A stretch of DNA of 64,000 nucleotides. Source: CAVZTX01 sp963778375. Lineage in GTDB: Bacteria > Chloroflexota > Ktedonobacteria > Ktedonobacterales > Ktedonobacteraceae. Shown here piece by piece: positions 16,510 through 25,995 of the stretch. The translations under genes and the position numbers were made by a program. The notes under the pieces were generated by a model that worked only from the letters and a program-made list of their open reading frames with translations, did not search any database and was not told the DNA's origin. Where the stretch lies: positions 62,001-126,000 of the forward strand of contig CAVZTX010000005.1 in NCBI GenBank assembly GCA_963778375.1, in the 5' to 3' direction. How positions within the stretch are numbered: the first letter of the stretch is position 1; the number at the start of each line of letters is the position of its first letter.

Positions 16510-17259
16510 ATGGATACCTCAGCCTACCAGATAGAAATATTATCGAAACTTCAACCTCTCGGCAAGCCGGATCAGGTAAACGCGGTCAGGAACGTTACGA
16601 GGACCCGCTTGGAAGTCCTGGCTATCAAAGTTCCGGTGTTGAGAGAAGTTGTTAAGGCAGAGTTTTCGTTCTATGATTTGCCCATGGATAAAGTGCTGGC
16701 GATCTGGAATGATATCTGGTTCTCTTCGCCGTACTACGAGGTGATGAGTGCCGCGCTCATGTATTATGAGTCGCAGGGAAAGAAAATATCGCCGGAGACG
16801 TGGCCATGTCTATCAACGTGGCACCATCGTATAGAAAACTGGGCGCATTGCGATAGCCTTGGAAGCATCTATTCCTATCTTTTAGCAAAGCGGCCTGACG
16901 AGGTTTATAGCCAACTGCAAATCTGGAATGTATCGGACGAGGAGTGGCTGCGGCGACTTTCCCTGGTCAGTCTCATTCACCATGCAGGCAAGAAAACCGA
17001 CTTTTTGCCGCTGGATAAGATACTACCTTTGGTAACACACATCATCACAGACCAGCGGCACTATGTTTCGAGAGCGGTTGGCTGGCTTTTGCGTGAGGCT
17101 GCCAAGGGTTACCATGGCGAGATTCGTGCCTATATTGAAGAGTATATGGCGCTGATGCCGAGTGTAGCATTCTCGTATGCGATAGAACACTATAGTCCTG
17201 AGGAACGCAAAGATATCGTTGCGAGACGGAGATTGCTACGCGCCGAGAAAGTGGGCTAG
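16510..17259 (+). CDS. DNA alkylation repair protein, AlkD-like HEAT-repeat glycosylase
   Basis: 249 residues, all helical. The repeats carry family signatures: VPVLREVVKAEFSFYD, SSPYYEVMSAALMYYESQ, IENWAHCDSLGSIYSYLL, WLRRLSLVSLIHHAGKK and FVSRAVGWLLREAAK-like VSRAVGWLLREAAKGY. AlkD-type enzymes excise N3- and N7-alkylated bases; the WxxCDxLG segment holds the catalytic Asp. It is 9 bases before aroA, so the two may be co-transcribed, without a clear functional link. Confidence 0.88.
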   Translation: MDTSAYQIEILSKLQPLGKPDQVNAVRNVTRTRLEVLAIKVPVLREVVKAEFSFYDLPMDKVLAIWNDIWFSSPYYEVMSAALMYYESQGKKISPETWPCLSTWHHRIENWAHCDSLGSIYSYLLAKRPDEVYSQLQIWNVSDEEWLRRLSLVSLIHHAGKKTDFLPLDKILPLVTHIITDQRHYVSRAVGWLLREAAKGYHGEIRAYIEEYMALMPSVAFSYAIEHYSPEERKDIVARRRLLRAEKVG

Positions 17260-17267
17260 CGAAAAAG

Positions 17268-18587
17268 ATGGCTCAGATTGTACGCGTATATCCCTCCGGT
17301 CCATTGAGCGGTGCTATCTCTCCGCCATCATCAAAATATCACACGTTGCGCTACATACTTGCAGCTTTCTTAGCACCTGGCATCAGTAGGGTTTACTATC
17401 CAGCTATCAGTGATGACACAGATGTATTATTGCAAGCCTGTACCCAATTGGGAGCGAGAATATCATTTGAAAGCCAGACTGACGGTCGTCGTGTTCTCTC
17501 CATTCAGGGCACCGGCGGATATCTATCTACTCCACCAAGTGGGACACTGAATGTTGGAAATGCTGGCGCAGTGCTGCGTCTTCTTTTGGGAATTTGTGCG
17601 GTATCATCTGAAGGAATCATTTTCACAACACCCTATCCTGAATCGTTGGGGCATCGTCCAAATGCTGATCTGCTACGAGCGCTTACCCAGCTTGGCGCAA
17701 CTGTAGAAAGCCCGACTGCCGAGGGAACTCTTCCGATCAGAATTCGGGGTGATCAATTACGTGGAGGAAAGGTGCGGATTTCGGGCAAAAAGAGTTCGCA
17801 ATATATCAGTTCGCTGCTCTTTCTCGGACCTCTGCTCGAGGATGGGCTGGAGATAGAAATCGTTGACGGGCTGACATCCGCCTCGTTCATCGATTTGACA
17901 ATCCAGATTCTTCAGGAGGCAGGGATTACTGTTCTCACTCAAGAGCGTTACCGACGTTACGTTGTCCCTGGCAAACAACACTATCAGCCTCGAGAATATG
18001 TTATTCCTGGCGATTATCCATCCGCTGCGGCGCTATTAGCAGCGGTTGCGATTACCAAAGGTGAGATTACGCTTACTCATTTGCAAGCGGATGATGTAAG
18101 TGGCGAGGCTGTGTTGCAAGCATTTTCTCAGATGGGTGTGCAAATCACAAGAAACGGCAGCACTATTACTGCTCGATCTTTTGAGCCACTACAGGGCATT
18201 CACTTCGATGGTAATAAAACCATTGACAGTGTGCCGGTTATTGTTGCTGCTGCTTGCTTTGCTCACAGTGCGAGCCGCATCTACAACATAGCGAACCTGC
18301 AACTGAAAGAGAGCGATCGCATTGCTGATCTGGCAACAGAATTGAGGAAGTTGGGCTGCCAGGTGTCTACTTCCGTTGATGCTTTTGAAATCAGTGCAGT
18401 CGGAGCAGATGGAATATACGGGGGAGCGCAAGTGGATGCACATTCCGATCATCGATTGATAGAGGCGCTTGCCGCTGTCGGGCTTGGAAGCAAGCATCCC
18501 GTTACTATTTCTAATGCCCAGCATGTTGCCAAGAGCTATCCACACTTCTTTGCTGATCTTACTCAACTAGGTGCGAGAATAGAGTGA
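17268..18587 (+). CDS. aroA: 3-phosphoshikimate 1-carboxyvinyltransferase (EPSP synthase), divergent
   Basis: 439 residues, two inverse alpha/beta domains. It transfers enolpyruvyl from PEP to shikimate 3-phosphate. Family landmarks are present but altered: SSKYHTLRYILAAFLAPG for the usual KSxSHRxL, LNVGNAGAVLRLLLG for GNAGTxxR, LGHRPNADLLRALTQLGA, KKSSQYISSLLFLGPL, LKESDRIADLATELRKLG and SDHRLIEALAAVGL for DHRMAM. The active-site Lys, Arg and Asp-His-Arg are kept. The Ala in GNAGA sits where Thr of sensitive enzymes is found, so unusual inhibitor response is possible but untested. It is 25 bases before aroKB. Confidence 0.92.
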   Translation: MAQIVRVYPSGPLSGAISPPSSKYHTLRYILAAFLAPGISRVYYPAISDDTDVLLQACTQLGARISFESQTDGRRVLSIQGTGGYLSTPPSGTLNVGNAGAVLRLLLGICAVSSEGIIFTTPYPESLGHRPNADLLRALTQLGATVESPTAEGTLPIRIRGDQLRGGKVRISGKKSSQYISSLLFLGPLLEDGLEIEIVDGLTSASFIDLTIQILQEAGITVLTQERYRRYVVPGKQHYQPREYVIPGDYPSAAALLAAVAITKGEITLTHLQADDVSGEAVLQAFSQMGVQITRNGSTITARSFEPLQGIHFDGNKTIDSVPVIVAAACFAHSASRIYNIANLQLKESDRIADLATELRKLGCQVSTSVDAFEISAVGADGIYGGAQVDAHSDHRLIEALAAVGLGSKHPVTISNAQHVAKSYPHFFADLTQLGARIE

Positions 18588-18612
18588 GGGTTCTAAAGGG
18601 GATATTCGTGTT

Positions 18613-20288
18613 ATGCAGCGAATTTTTTTAACCGGTCTTTCTGGCTCAGGAAAATCAACCGTTGGTCGGCAGGTGGCTGAGACTGTTGGCGTGGGATTTT
18701 GTGGATACGGATGACTTGCTGGCTGAACGCATGAAGCTCTCGGTTGGGCAGGTGTTGGTCGAGTATGGGGAACAACGATTTCGCGAGCTTGAGTCTGAAA
18801 CGCTGGGAGCTGCGGGTCGAGAAGAACGCATTGTAATTGCTACTGGCGGTGGTGCTGTTATTGCGGAAGCGAACCGCAGGTTTATGCGTGAGCATGGTTT
18901 CACAGTTTATTTGCAGGTAACGATTGAAACTGCCTGGCAACGCATACAAGAGCATATGCAGCAGTCCGGAACGACAGTCGTACGTCCCTTGCTGGCAGGA
19001 GCAGATGGGCAACAACGTTTGGAAGATTTGTATGCTGCACGCAAGCAATGGTATGAACTGGCTGAATTACAAATTCATACAGATGGACTTACGCCTGATG
19101 TGCTGGCTCGCCAGGTAGTTGCCGGTGCTTTAGTATACGGGTATCTCTCATCTTCCGCTATGCCTCGAGAGGTTATTACGCTCAATCTCGCTACGGCATC
19201 TTCGCAAGCAAGGGTTGAGTGGGGTGGATTGCGTCATTTGCCGCAGGCTTTACAATCATCAGGATTTAGCTTAGTGAGCCAGAGGGTTTTTATCGTTACC
19301 GATAGCGAGGTGGGTCGGTTCTATGCTGAACCGGTAAAGGGTTTGCTTGCAGGAGCGGGTTTTGTGCCACATGTTTTTACTGTTCCGGCCGGGGAAGCCA
19401 GTAAATCATTAGTGTGCTTCGAGCAGATTATGGATTGGCTGGTAGAACATGGAGTAGAGCACTCGGAGCCAGTGATGGCACTTGGTGGTGGTGTAGTAGG
19501 GGACCTGACTGGTTTTGTGGCGGCATGCTATCACCGGGGAGTACCGCTGATCCAGGTTCCCACGACATTGTTGGCGCAGGTGGATTCTGCTATTGGAGGA
19601 AAAACGGGAATAAACCATCCCCTGGGCAAAAATCTAATAGGTGCGTACTATCAACCAAAGCTGATATTGGTGGACCCGGCGTTGCTGCTGACGCTGCCGG
19701 AACGTGTATATCGCGAGGGGTGGGCAGAGATTGTGAAGTATGGAGTGATTCTTGATGCCGAGCTATTTGAGATGATCGAAAAGAATGTGCCTGCTTTGCG
19801 TACTTTGAATGATGGAGCACTGATCACGTCAATCATTGCCCGCTGTATTCGATTGAAAATGGATGTGGTTGCTCGTGATGAGCGTGATGGAGGGATGCGC
19901 AATATTCTGAACTATGGGCATACCTATGGGCACGCCTTAGAAGCAATCACTGGCTATGGAACCTGGCTGCATGGCGAGGCCGTTTCAGTTGGCATGGAGG
20001 TAGCTGCTCATATTGCTGTCGCGCGAGGATTGCTATCGGAAGATGAAGCAGCTCGACAGCGTGAGTTGCTACATGCGCTAGACCTGCCGGTAAATTGTCC
20101 GAGCGTTAGATATTGAAGTTATATTAGTGACGATGCAGCGAGATAAAAAGGTACGGAATGGGCACATGAGATGGGTATTGCCGACGAGCATTGGGCATGC
20201 TGAGATTTTTAAGGATATTCCTTTGGAGGAGGTATTGGAGGCGATAAAGCATGTTCGAAGCGAAGTTGAAGTTTTTCCTATACTTTGA
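18613..20288 (+). pseudogene. aroKB: Shikimate kinase / 3-dehydroquinate synthase fusion, two frameshifts
   Basis: The shikimate kinase part starts at 18613 with the P-loop FLTGLSGSGKSTVGRQVAE. A TTTT run at 18697-18700 has one T too many; with TTT the frame continues as VGFVDTDDLLAERM. IVIATGGGAV and VRPLL complete the kinase (to about residue 170). Without an intervening stop, the 3-dehydroquinate synthase domain follows, with MALGGGVVGDLTGFVA, VPTTLLAQVDSAIGGKTGIN, GWAEIVKYGV and ILNYGHTYGHALEA. An extra A at 20108 breaks the last 60 residues, which resume as DIEVILVTMQRDKKVRNGH to a stop at 20288. Repaired, the fusion has 557 residues. It would perform shikimate pathway steps 2 and 5. The end overlaps the convergent APH gene by 11 bases. 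Confidence 0.88.
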
Positions 20289-21192
20289 TCGTGGCCAACA
20301 ACTCAGCACAGGCAAGCATATCATCCGAGACACGGCCTGTATCTTCGATTTCCCACCACACTGAAAGCACGGCCTGAGACATTCCCCAGTCGCGTACTCG
20401 CTTTCGGTCCAGTCCAAGCTCTTCGGCAAACTGGTCTATGCGGCGTGCCGTAACGCGCTCTGGTTGTGGCATGTTGAGGAGTTGAGGCAGCGGATTACGC
20501 AGCCATGCACCGACTTCGTAGGCAGGTTCGCCTACCAGCCCTTTCGGATCAATGGCTAACCACAGTTGACGCGTAGCTGACAGGATATTGTCATGGTGGA
20601 GGTCACCATGCAGCAGGGTCGGCTCGGCCATAGATGCGCTCAGTTCGGCAAAAAGGGTTTCCGCTTCCTCAAGTAAAGCAGGGGGAAATGGACCGCTTCC
20701 GCCTCCGTAATGTTGCCGCAAACGAATGAAACCTTTGCCCCAATCCTGAACTGACGGGAATGGATGATTCTGTGGTACCGGTCGCCACAACTGGCGCATG
20801 ACGGATGCAGCAATCGAGGTGGCTTTTTCGTCGTCTTCCATATGAAGCAGTGATACGCCTGGTTGAAGGCTCTCCAAAAGCATTGCTTGGTTGCCAGAGT
20901 CGCACTCCAACACCTGCACCATTCCATGCCCATCAAAAAGCCGCAGTGCCTCGGATTCTAGCTTGAACTCATTGGTGGGTGAACATGCCTTCACAACAAC
21001 CGGTGTGCCATCCGAACGCACCGCAGAAGCGACATAGTGGAATGTCAGGTTAGGGAATGGATGACCAATCGTGATTTTCCACTTTTGCTCACAGGTAGCC
21101 AGGATGGTGGGTAGACGATCAATCCAGATACGACCATTTGCTCCATGAAGCAGAATCATTTTTTGGATAAAATCATCGGGAATGACAAACAT
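20278..21192 (-). CDS. APH(6)/hydroxyurea-kinase family phosphotransferase
   Basis: 304 residues, aminoglycoside phosphotransferase fold. PVVVKACSP carries the ATP-binding Lys, LLHGDLHHDNILSA is the catalytic loop and LAIDPKGLVGEPAYEVGAWL is the metal-binding segment; IDPKGLVGEPAYE is typical of the streptomycin 6-kinase-like group (PF04655). Many chromosomal members have unknown natural substrates, so streptomycin phosphorylation is only one possibility. It begins 2 bases after the VOC gene and is likely co-transcribed with it. The pair is inserted against the direction of the surrounding aro genes. Confidence 0.85.
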   Translation of the reverse strand: MFVIPDDFIQKMILLHGANGRIWIDRLPTILATCEQKWKITIGHPFPNLTFHYVASAVRSDGTPVVVKACSPTNEFKLESEALRLFDGHGMVQVLECDSGNQAMLLESLQPGVSLLHMEDDEKATSIAASVMRQLWRPVPQNHPFPSVQDWGKGFIRLRQHYGGGSGPFPPALLEEAETLFAELSASMAEPTLLHGDLHHDNILSATRQLWLAIDPKGLVGEPAYEVGAWLRNPLPQLLNMPQPERVTARRIDQFAEELGLDRKRVRDWGMSQAVLSVWWEIEDTGRVSDDMLACAELLATIKV

Positions 21193-21194
21193 AT

Positions 21195-21602
21195 CTATTT
21201 TATCTGACTGATCTCAAGAAGGTTGCCATCCGGGTCGCGAAAGAAACAGCGAATCTCTCCACCCCATTCGACCGGAGGGGTCAAGAAAACTGCACCACGA
21301 GCCTTCAGCGTCTCATACGCGCCCTGGCAATCTGGCACACGAAGTGTGAGTTCGTGGCTAACGGTATCGGGATTTGTAGGAGGGGCAAACGTGACTGTAG
21401 GTTTATCTCTGGTGGGTCCACCGGCAGTTACCAGGAGCAGCCAGCTTCCCTGAAAATTGAGGACGCACGATGTGCCGCCATACTCGCGGTAGACTGTGGC
21501 TCCTAGCACATCTCGATAGAAATGCCTCGATTGTTCCATATCGCTGACCACAAACAGGTGGGTGAGTGCAACATCTTCAGTGGGAAATTCGGATTGGGTC
21601 AT
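21195..21602 (-). CDS. VOC (glyoxalase/bleomycin-resistance) superfamily protein
   Basis: 135 residues. Paired beta-alpha-beta modules: ALTHLFVVSDMEQSRHFYRD with VLGATVYREYGG, then VSHELTLRVPDCQGAYETLK and a C-terminal EIRCFFRDPDGNLLEISQ. His and Glu at the usual VOC metal positions are present. Substrate cannot be told from sequence. AAGGAG precedes the ATG. It is the first gene of a two-gene unit with the phosphotransferase. Confidence 0.88.
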   Translation of the reverse strand: MTQSEFPTEDVALTHLFVVSDMEQSRHFYRDVLGATVYREYGGTSCVLNFQGSWLLLVTAGGPTRDKPTVTFAPPTNPDTVSHELTLRVPDCQGAYETLKARGAVFLTPPVEWGGEIRCFFRDPDGNLLEISQIK

Positions 21603-21794
21603 TAATTGGCTCCTTAAAACTTCAAACTTTTGTTCAGTCTATTGTACCAAATTAGGAGGGGAAATTCTGAAAGCATTTCGTGTTTGTTACTGGAAGGCCT
21701 GATTAATAGCTTTCCTAACTTGCGATACGACCTTCTATAAGCTAAACTAGAGGAACCATAGAGCAATACTGAAAGTTATGTGGAAGGTACATAC

Positions 21795-23002
21795 ATGTTC
21801 AGATTTTTAACATCCGGCGAATCCCACGGCCCAGGTCTAACAGCCATCCTTGAAGGAATTCCATCCGGTTTAAAGCTCTCCGCCGAAGATATTAATGTGC
21901 ATTTGAGTCGCAGGCAGGGGGGGTATGGACGGGGAGGGAGGATGAAGATTGAGAAGGATTTGGTGATTTTTCGGTCGGGGGTGAGGCATGGGATGACGCT
22001 GGGGTCGCCAATTACGCTGGAGGTTGAGAATAGGGATTGGCAGAACTGGCAGGTGAAGATGAGTGTGACGCCGGTGAATGAGGAGGTTGAGGCTGTAACG
22101 CTGGTGCGGCCTGGACATGCTGACTTTGCTGGTGTGATGAAGTATGGGCATGAGGATATTCGCAATGTGATTGAGCGGTCGAGTGCGCGTGAGACGGCGA
22201 CGCGAGTTGCAGTGGGTGCTGTGTGCCTGGCGTTTTTGAGGCAGTTTGGAGTGGAGATACATAGTCATGTGCTTTCGATTGGATCTGTTGGTGGCAGAGG
22301 TAATGGAAATGCCAGGGATTCGAGAGAGGCTTCTCGAAGTGCGATTGGAAATATGTTTCCGGCGTCTTATTGGAAGCGGGTCGAACAGTCACCTGTGCGG
22401 TGTGGGGATAGTGAGTTGGAAGGGCAGATGATTACTTATATTCAAGAATGTAAGACGAAGGGGGAGACGTGTGGAGGGGTGTTTGAGGTTGTGGCGACGG
22501 GGGTGCCGATTGGGTTGGGGAGTTATAGTCAATGGGATCGGCGTTTGAGCGCGAAGCTAGCGATGGCTATTATGAGTATTCCGTCCATTAAGGGGGTTGA
22601 GATTGGTGGAGGTTTTGAGGTGACTACATTGCCCGGGTCTAAGGTGCATGATGTTGTACAACGGGATGATGGAGAGTGGCAGCATCTGACGAATAACGCA
22701 GGGGGCGTTGAAGGTGGGATAAGCAATGGTGCGCCAATTGTGGTGAGAGGAGCGGTGAAGCCGATTTCGACGCTTGCGCATCCGTTGCCGACGGTGGATA
22801 TTCGGACGCGTGAGAATGTGGGGCAAGGAAGGTATGAGCGTAGTGATGTGTGTGTGGTTCCAGCAGCCGGGGTGGTTGGAGAGGCGATGGTCGCTATTGC
22901 TCTGACAGAGGCGTGGTTGGAGAAGTTTGGGGGGGATAGTATGCGAGAAGCGTTCTGGCGAATTTTCAGGTGTATGTGGAGAGATTGCAGGGACAACTAT
23001 AA
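21795..23002 (+). CDS. aroC: Chorismate synthase, frameshifted near the C-terminus
   Basis: MFRFLTSGESHGPGLTAIL is the classical start, followed by SRRQGGYGRGGRMKIEKD, RPGHADFAGVMKYGHEDIRN, ERSSARETATRVAVGAV and PAAGVVGEAMVAIALTEAWL; all FMN- and substrate-binding motifs are present. It makes chorismate from EPSP. A base is missing near 22953: after SMREA the frame should continue LANFQVYVERLQGQL to a stop at 23002 (402 residues when repaired). As read, the protein instead has an unrelated tail to 23060. ATG at 21795 has GGAAGGT upstream. Codon use is unusual: G-ended codons, GGG, CGG and AGG dominate, unlike aroA nearby. Confidence 0.93.
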
Positions 23003-23027
23003 AAGGGATAAAGGCAGTATCGAAAAA

Positions 23028-23677
23028 TCATTCATTTGCCGGAGATGCTTTCTTTGCTAATATCCAAAGAAACGAAACCGATTCCCCATCCTCATCATCG
23101 ATCAGGGTTTCCGCCTCAACAAGCGTGAGACCTGCCTGGCTGACCAGATCAAGATTTGTCTGGGCATCATAACTGCTCCAATACATGGCTGTTCCCAACC
23201 AATCGGGTTCAATTGAACCAGGATCATTCGAGACGCCAAGATTTACCAGAAACCATCCTCCGGGACGGAGCCATTCTGCAAGACGCGCTATCAGGACAGC
23301 TTGTTCTGCACGAGGAAGATGGATGATCGAATAGAACGCAACGACAGCATCAAATGATGCGGCAGGAAATGTAAGCGTCATCATATCTGCTTGCAACAAT
23401 ATAACATCGGGACCTGTTGCCTCAAGTGCGGTTTGTGCCTCAGAGATATCGACTCCGGTTACTTGAGCTTGTTGAGCAAGAAGCTGAGTACACGGAACCC
23501 CAGCTCCACACCCTAATTCTAACACCTGTGCCTGGGCAGGAAGACGTTTTAGCAATTTCTCGTACATAGCATGGTGCAGAAATACCTTCCACGTAAGTTT
23601 CGTTGCGCAAATTCAAGGTAACGTTGTGCAATGCGATCATATTCAGACGCAACAAGTTGTTTAAGATCACTATCCAC
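23028..23677 (-). pseudogene. SAM-dependent methyltransferase, one frameshift
   Basis: The main part has motif I VLELGCGAGVPCTQLLA, VTGVDISEAQ, an acidic motif and SFDAVVAFYSIIHLPRAEQ, then RPGGWFLVNLG: a class I methyltransferase of the ubiE/Methyltransf_25 type. The N-terminal 36 residues, from a GTG at 23677 with AGGG upstream, read DSDLKQLVASEYDRIAQRYL and end in a stop; the frame resumes at MYEKLLKRLPAQAQ, so one base is missing near 23568. Repaired length 216 residues. The substrate is unknown. It is convergent with aroC. Confidence 0.8.
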
Positions 23678-23733
23678 GATCTTTTCCCTCGCTTCACCTT
23701 AGGGAAGAATTCTACTTTTAACTTCAGCCTCAT

Positions 23734-23977
23734 CTATTCCGAAACACCTGCATCAAGTATAGCACGTTGTTGACGTAGCGCCAGTTGAAGATGCCGCGGT
23801 GGATGACGACCTAGATGACCAAGACGCCGAATAATAGAATGGCAGTAAATACAAGTAACACAACTTGTTTGGAAATGGGGGACGCAGATTGCGACCGGTT
23901 TTATTGTTTGGGCAATTTCCCGTTGTTTGATGTGTCGATGTAGTCGTTGTGCGTTCCTGCATCGGTACGATTACCAT
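23734..23977 (-). CDS. Possible small protein, frame uncertain
   Basis: An ATG at 23977 follows a good ribosome site (GAGAGGAG, about 8 bases). In that frame a Thr/Gln-rich peptide of 74 residues runs to 23753 and resembles nothing. In another frame of the same strand the region from about 23940 encodes IKQREIAQTIKPVAICVPHF, then QTSCVTCIYCHSIIRRLGHL to a stop at 23734, with four closely spaced Cys and a more protein-like composition. This would need a frameshift after the first dozen codons, as seen in neighbouring genes. I do not recognise the product. Confidence 0.25.
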
Positions 23978-24121
23978 AGTATAACACTCCTCTCTGGTTT
24001 CACTATATCCTTCAACCAAATAAGGCAAATTGTATGTATGTAGGTGTTTTGCCACTAGAGACATCGGTTGAATGGTATCGCAACTTGAATTCGACAAATT
24101 CAATTTGGGAACTTGGGCAAC

Positions 24122-24150
24122 TTGCTCTTGAGGTAAGTGGGTGCTAAAAT
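24122..24150 (+). promoter_or_regulatory. Promoter of the DtxR-family gene
   Basis: TTGCTC at 24122-24127, 17 bases, TAAAAT at 24145-24150, about 37 bases before the start codon. Judged by consensus only. Confidence 0.45.
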
Positions 24151-24193
24151 TCGGTTATAAAGTCGACATAAGATATACAAAAGGTGAAAGACT

Positions 24194-24890
24194 GTGAAAA
24201 CGGAAGAGCCACTCAGTGCAACCGTCGAAGAATATTTGGAGACTATCTACAATATGAATATGGAGGACGAAGTGGTGATTGGGGCGCGGCTAGCGGAGAA
24301 GTTTGGCGTCGCTCCTCCTACGGTGACGGAAATGCTCAAACGCTTGACGCGGGATGGATACGTGGAGATGGACCACAAGCGGCAGGTCACGCTAACTGAG
24401 GTCGGCAATGCTGCTGCTGAGGCTGTGCTGCGCAGGCATCGTTTGACGGAGCGCTTCCTGGTGGATATGCTGGGCATGCAGTGGCACCAGGTGCATGAAG
24501 AGGCTTGCCGACTGGAACACTTTATTTCGGGTGCGGTTGAGGCCCGTGTCATCGCCAGCTTGAACAATCCATCTACCTGTCCACATGGCAATCCTATCCC
24601 TGGCTCTGTAAAGAATGCTCGCAACTATCTCAAGGATCGTGGCGCGATACGCCTCTCTATGGTAGGAACTGGTGAGAAGGCAACCATTCTGCTTATTTCG
24701 GAGGTTGTTGAGGATGAGGAGGCACTGATTTTATACCTGCACGAGAAAGGGTTGACTCCTGGAACACAACTGACTGTGCTTGCCCATGAAGGTGCTGAGG
24801 AGCACGAAGAGGAGTTTAGAATTGGAGGTTGAGGGTCGGGAGGTATGTATCAGCAAGGCATCGGCAGCTAAAATCTGGGTGACACGTTGA
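24194..24890 (+). CDS. DtxR/MntR-family metal-dependent regulator, frameshifted near the end
   Basis: Start is GTG at 24194 with AAGGTGA upstream. An N-terminal winged helix (ATVEEYLETIYNM, FGVAPPTVTEMLKRLTRDGY) is followed by the metal-binding/dimer domain (AEAVLRRHRLTERFLVDML, HEEACRLEHFISGAVE, CPHGNPIPG) and a C-terminal FeoA/SH3-like domain. The frame as read stops at 24832; one extra A near 24821 explains this, because the next frame continues LEVEGREVCISKASAAKIWV to a stop at 24890, giving the usual 231 residues. It should repress transport genes when Fe(II) or Mn(II) is bound. The FTR1 permease lies next to it, behind a palindrome. Confidence 0.9.
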
Positions 24891-24917
24891 TTTGCTGGGA
24901 TGTTGTGATTTTTGGCC

Positions 24918-24947
24918 TTGACTTTCAATATTAGGGTGTGCTAATAT
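24918..24947 (+). promoter_or_regulatory. FTR1 promoter with overlapping palindromic operator
   Basis: TTGACT at 24918-24923, 18 bases, TAATAT at 24942-24947. A perfect 7-bp inverted repeat, ATATTAG-N6-CTAATAT (24928-24947), covers the spacer and -10 box. Its size and place fit a repressor operator, most simply for the adjacent DtxR-type protein. It does not match the classical DtxR box closely. Confidence 0.65.
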
Positions 24948-25031
24948 CTGAGTGAGTTACTCGGAATTGATTGTTGGGTTGATGGCTGTAAGAGATACTG
25001 TACTTGTAGTAAAAGAAAGATTGTGCGAAGT

Positions 25032-25895
25032 ATGTTAGCAGCATTTGTCCTTTTTTTACGTGAAGGGCTAGAAGCTAGCCTGATTGTAAGTATCCTCTTC
25101 GCAGCACTCCGCCAACTTGGTCAAATGCATAAGGCTCGCGCCGTTTGGACAGGTGTGATTCTGGCAGTTTTATGTGCACTCCTCGGTGGAATTCTTCTTT
25201 ACATAACGATACGAACCTATGACGGATCGACCTTCCAGACGGTCTTTGAGACGATCACATATCTGATAGCGGTTGTATTGCTTACCACTATGACGTTTTG
25301 GATGCAGAAGCATAGTCGTTCCCTGAAAAAGGAGATCGTTGCTCAAGCGAGCGCGGCTGGCTCTGGATTTGCGCTTGGACTGCTCGCGTTTACAACGGTT
25401 GGGCGAGAGGGACTAGAGACTGCTGTCTTTACGCTGGCTTTCGCTTTTCAGACAAATGGTCTATTGCTGTTGATTGGGGCACTGCTTGGATTGATCGCTG
25501 CTATGGGTTTAAGCTTTCTGATCTATCGTTTAGGATATCGACTCGACTTCCGTATTTTCTTCCGCGTGATGGGCATCCTTTTGCTTATCTTTGCAGCGGG
25601 ATTGCTTGGTGATGCTGTTCAGAATATGCAGCAGCTTGGCTGGCTGCCCTTTGGCACAACTCCACTCTGGAATACTGCACACATTCTGAGTGAGGATAGC
25701 ACGATCGGCGATATTCTGCATACATTCCTGGGCTATGCCGAGGCTCCTACTGTGCTGCAAGGGCTACTCTACGCAGCATATCTCATCGTTGCAGGCAGCT
25801 TCTTCGCTTGGCTAACGCGTAAACCTCATATGAGAAAACCTGCTCCCTCTTCGACGACGGTTACTGGGCAAGAACATGCGCATGGACATGCATAG
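25032..25895 (+). CDS. FTR1-family high-affinity iron permease
   Basis: 287 residues with about seven membrane segments. Two REGLE motifs, LFLREGLEASLIVSILFAAL near the N-terminus and GREGLETAVFTLAF near residue 120, are the iron-binding signature of FTR1/EfeU permeases. The C-terminal tail is rich in His (GQEHAHGHA) and may bind metal. ATG at 25032 gives the normal family start MLAAFVLFLREGLEA; a GTG at 25023 would add three residues. Its promoter carries a palindrome likely recognised by the upstream DtxR-type regulator. A hairpin (25923-25970) follows the gene. Confidence 0.9.
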   Translation: MLAAFVLFLREGLEASLIVSILFAALRQLGQMHKARAVWTGVILAVLCALLGGILLYITIRTYDGSTFQTVFETITYLIAVVLLTTMTFWMQKHSRSLKKEIVAQASAAGSGFALGLLAFTTVGREGLETAVFTLAFAFQTNGLLLLIGALLGLIAAMGLSFLIYRLGYRLDFRIFFRVMGILLLIFAAGLLGDAVQNMQQLGWLPFGTTPLWNTAHILSEDSTIGDILHTFLGYAEAPTVLQGLLYAAYLIVAGSFFAWLTRKPHMRKPAPSSTTVTGQEHAHGHA

Positions 25896-25922
25896 TGTGC
25901 CTGAATTCTTCAGACAATAATA

Positions 25923-25974
25923 AATACGAAATCCGTAGGAGAAATCGCAAATCGAATAGCAATTCGTATTATTT
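25923..25974 (+). terminator. Probable terminator after the iron permease gene
   Basis: AATACGAA at 25923-25930 pairs with TTCGTATT at 25963-25970, followed by ATTTT. The loop is long (32 bases), so this is a moderate candidate. Confidence 0.4.
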
Positions 25975-25995
25975 TCCTCTGATATCTGCTAATAA

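Noticed and set aside
20278..21192. Acquired antibiotic resistance gene
   Set aside because: The APH(6)-like fold is common among chromosomal kinases of unknown substrate and no mobile element surrounds it.
23003..23060. Real C-terminal extension of chorismate synthase
   Set aside because: The extension does not resemble the family, whereas the neighbouring frame gives the normal AroC end with a stop at 23002.
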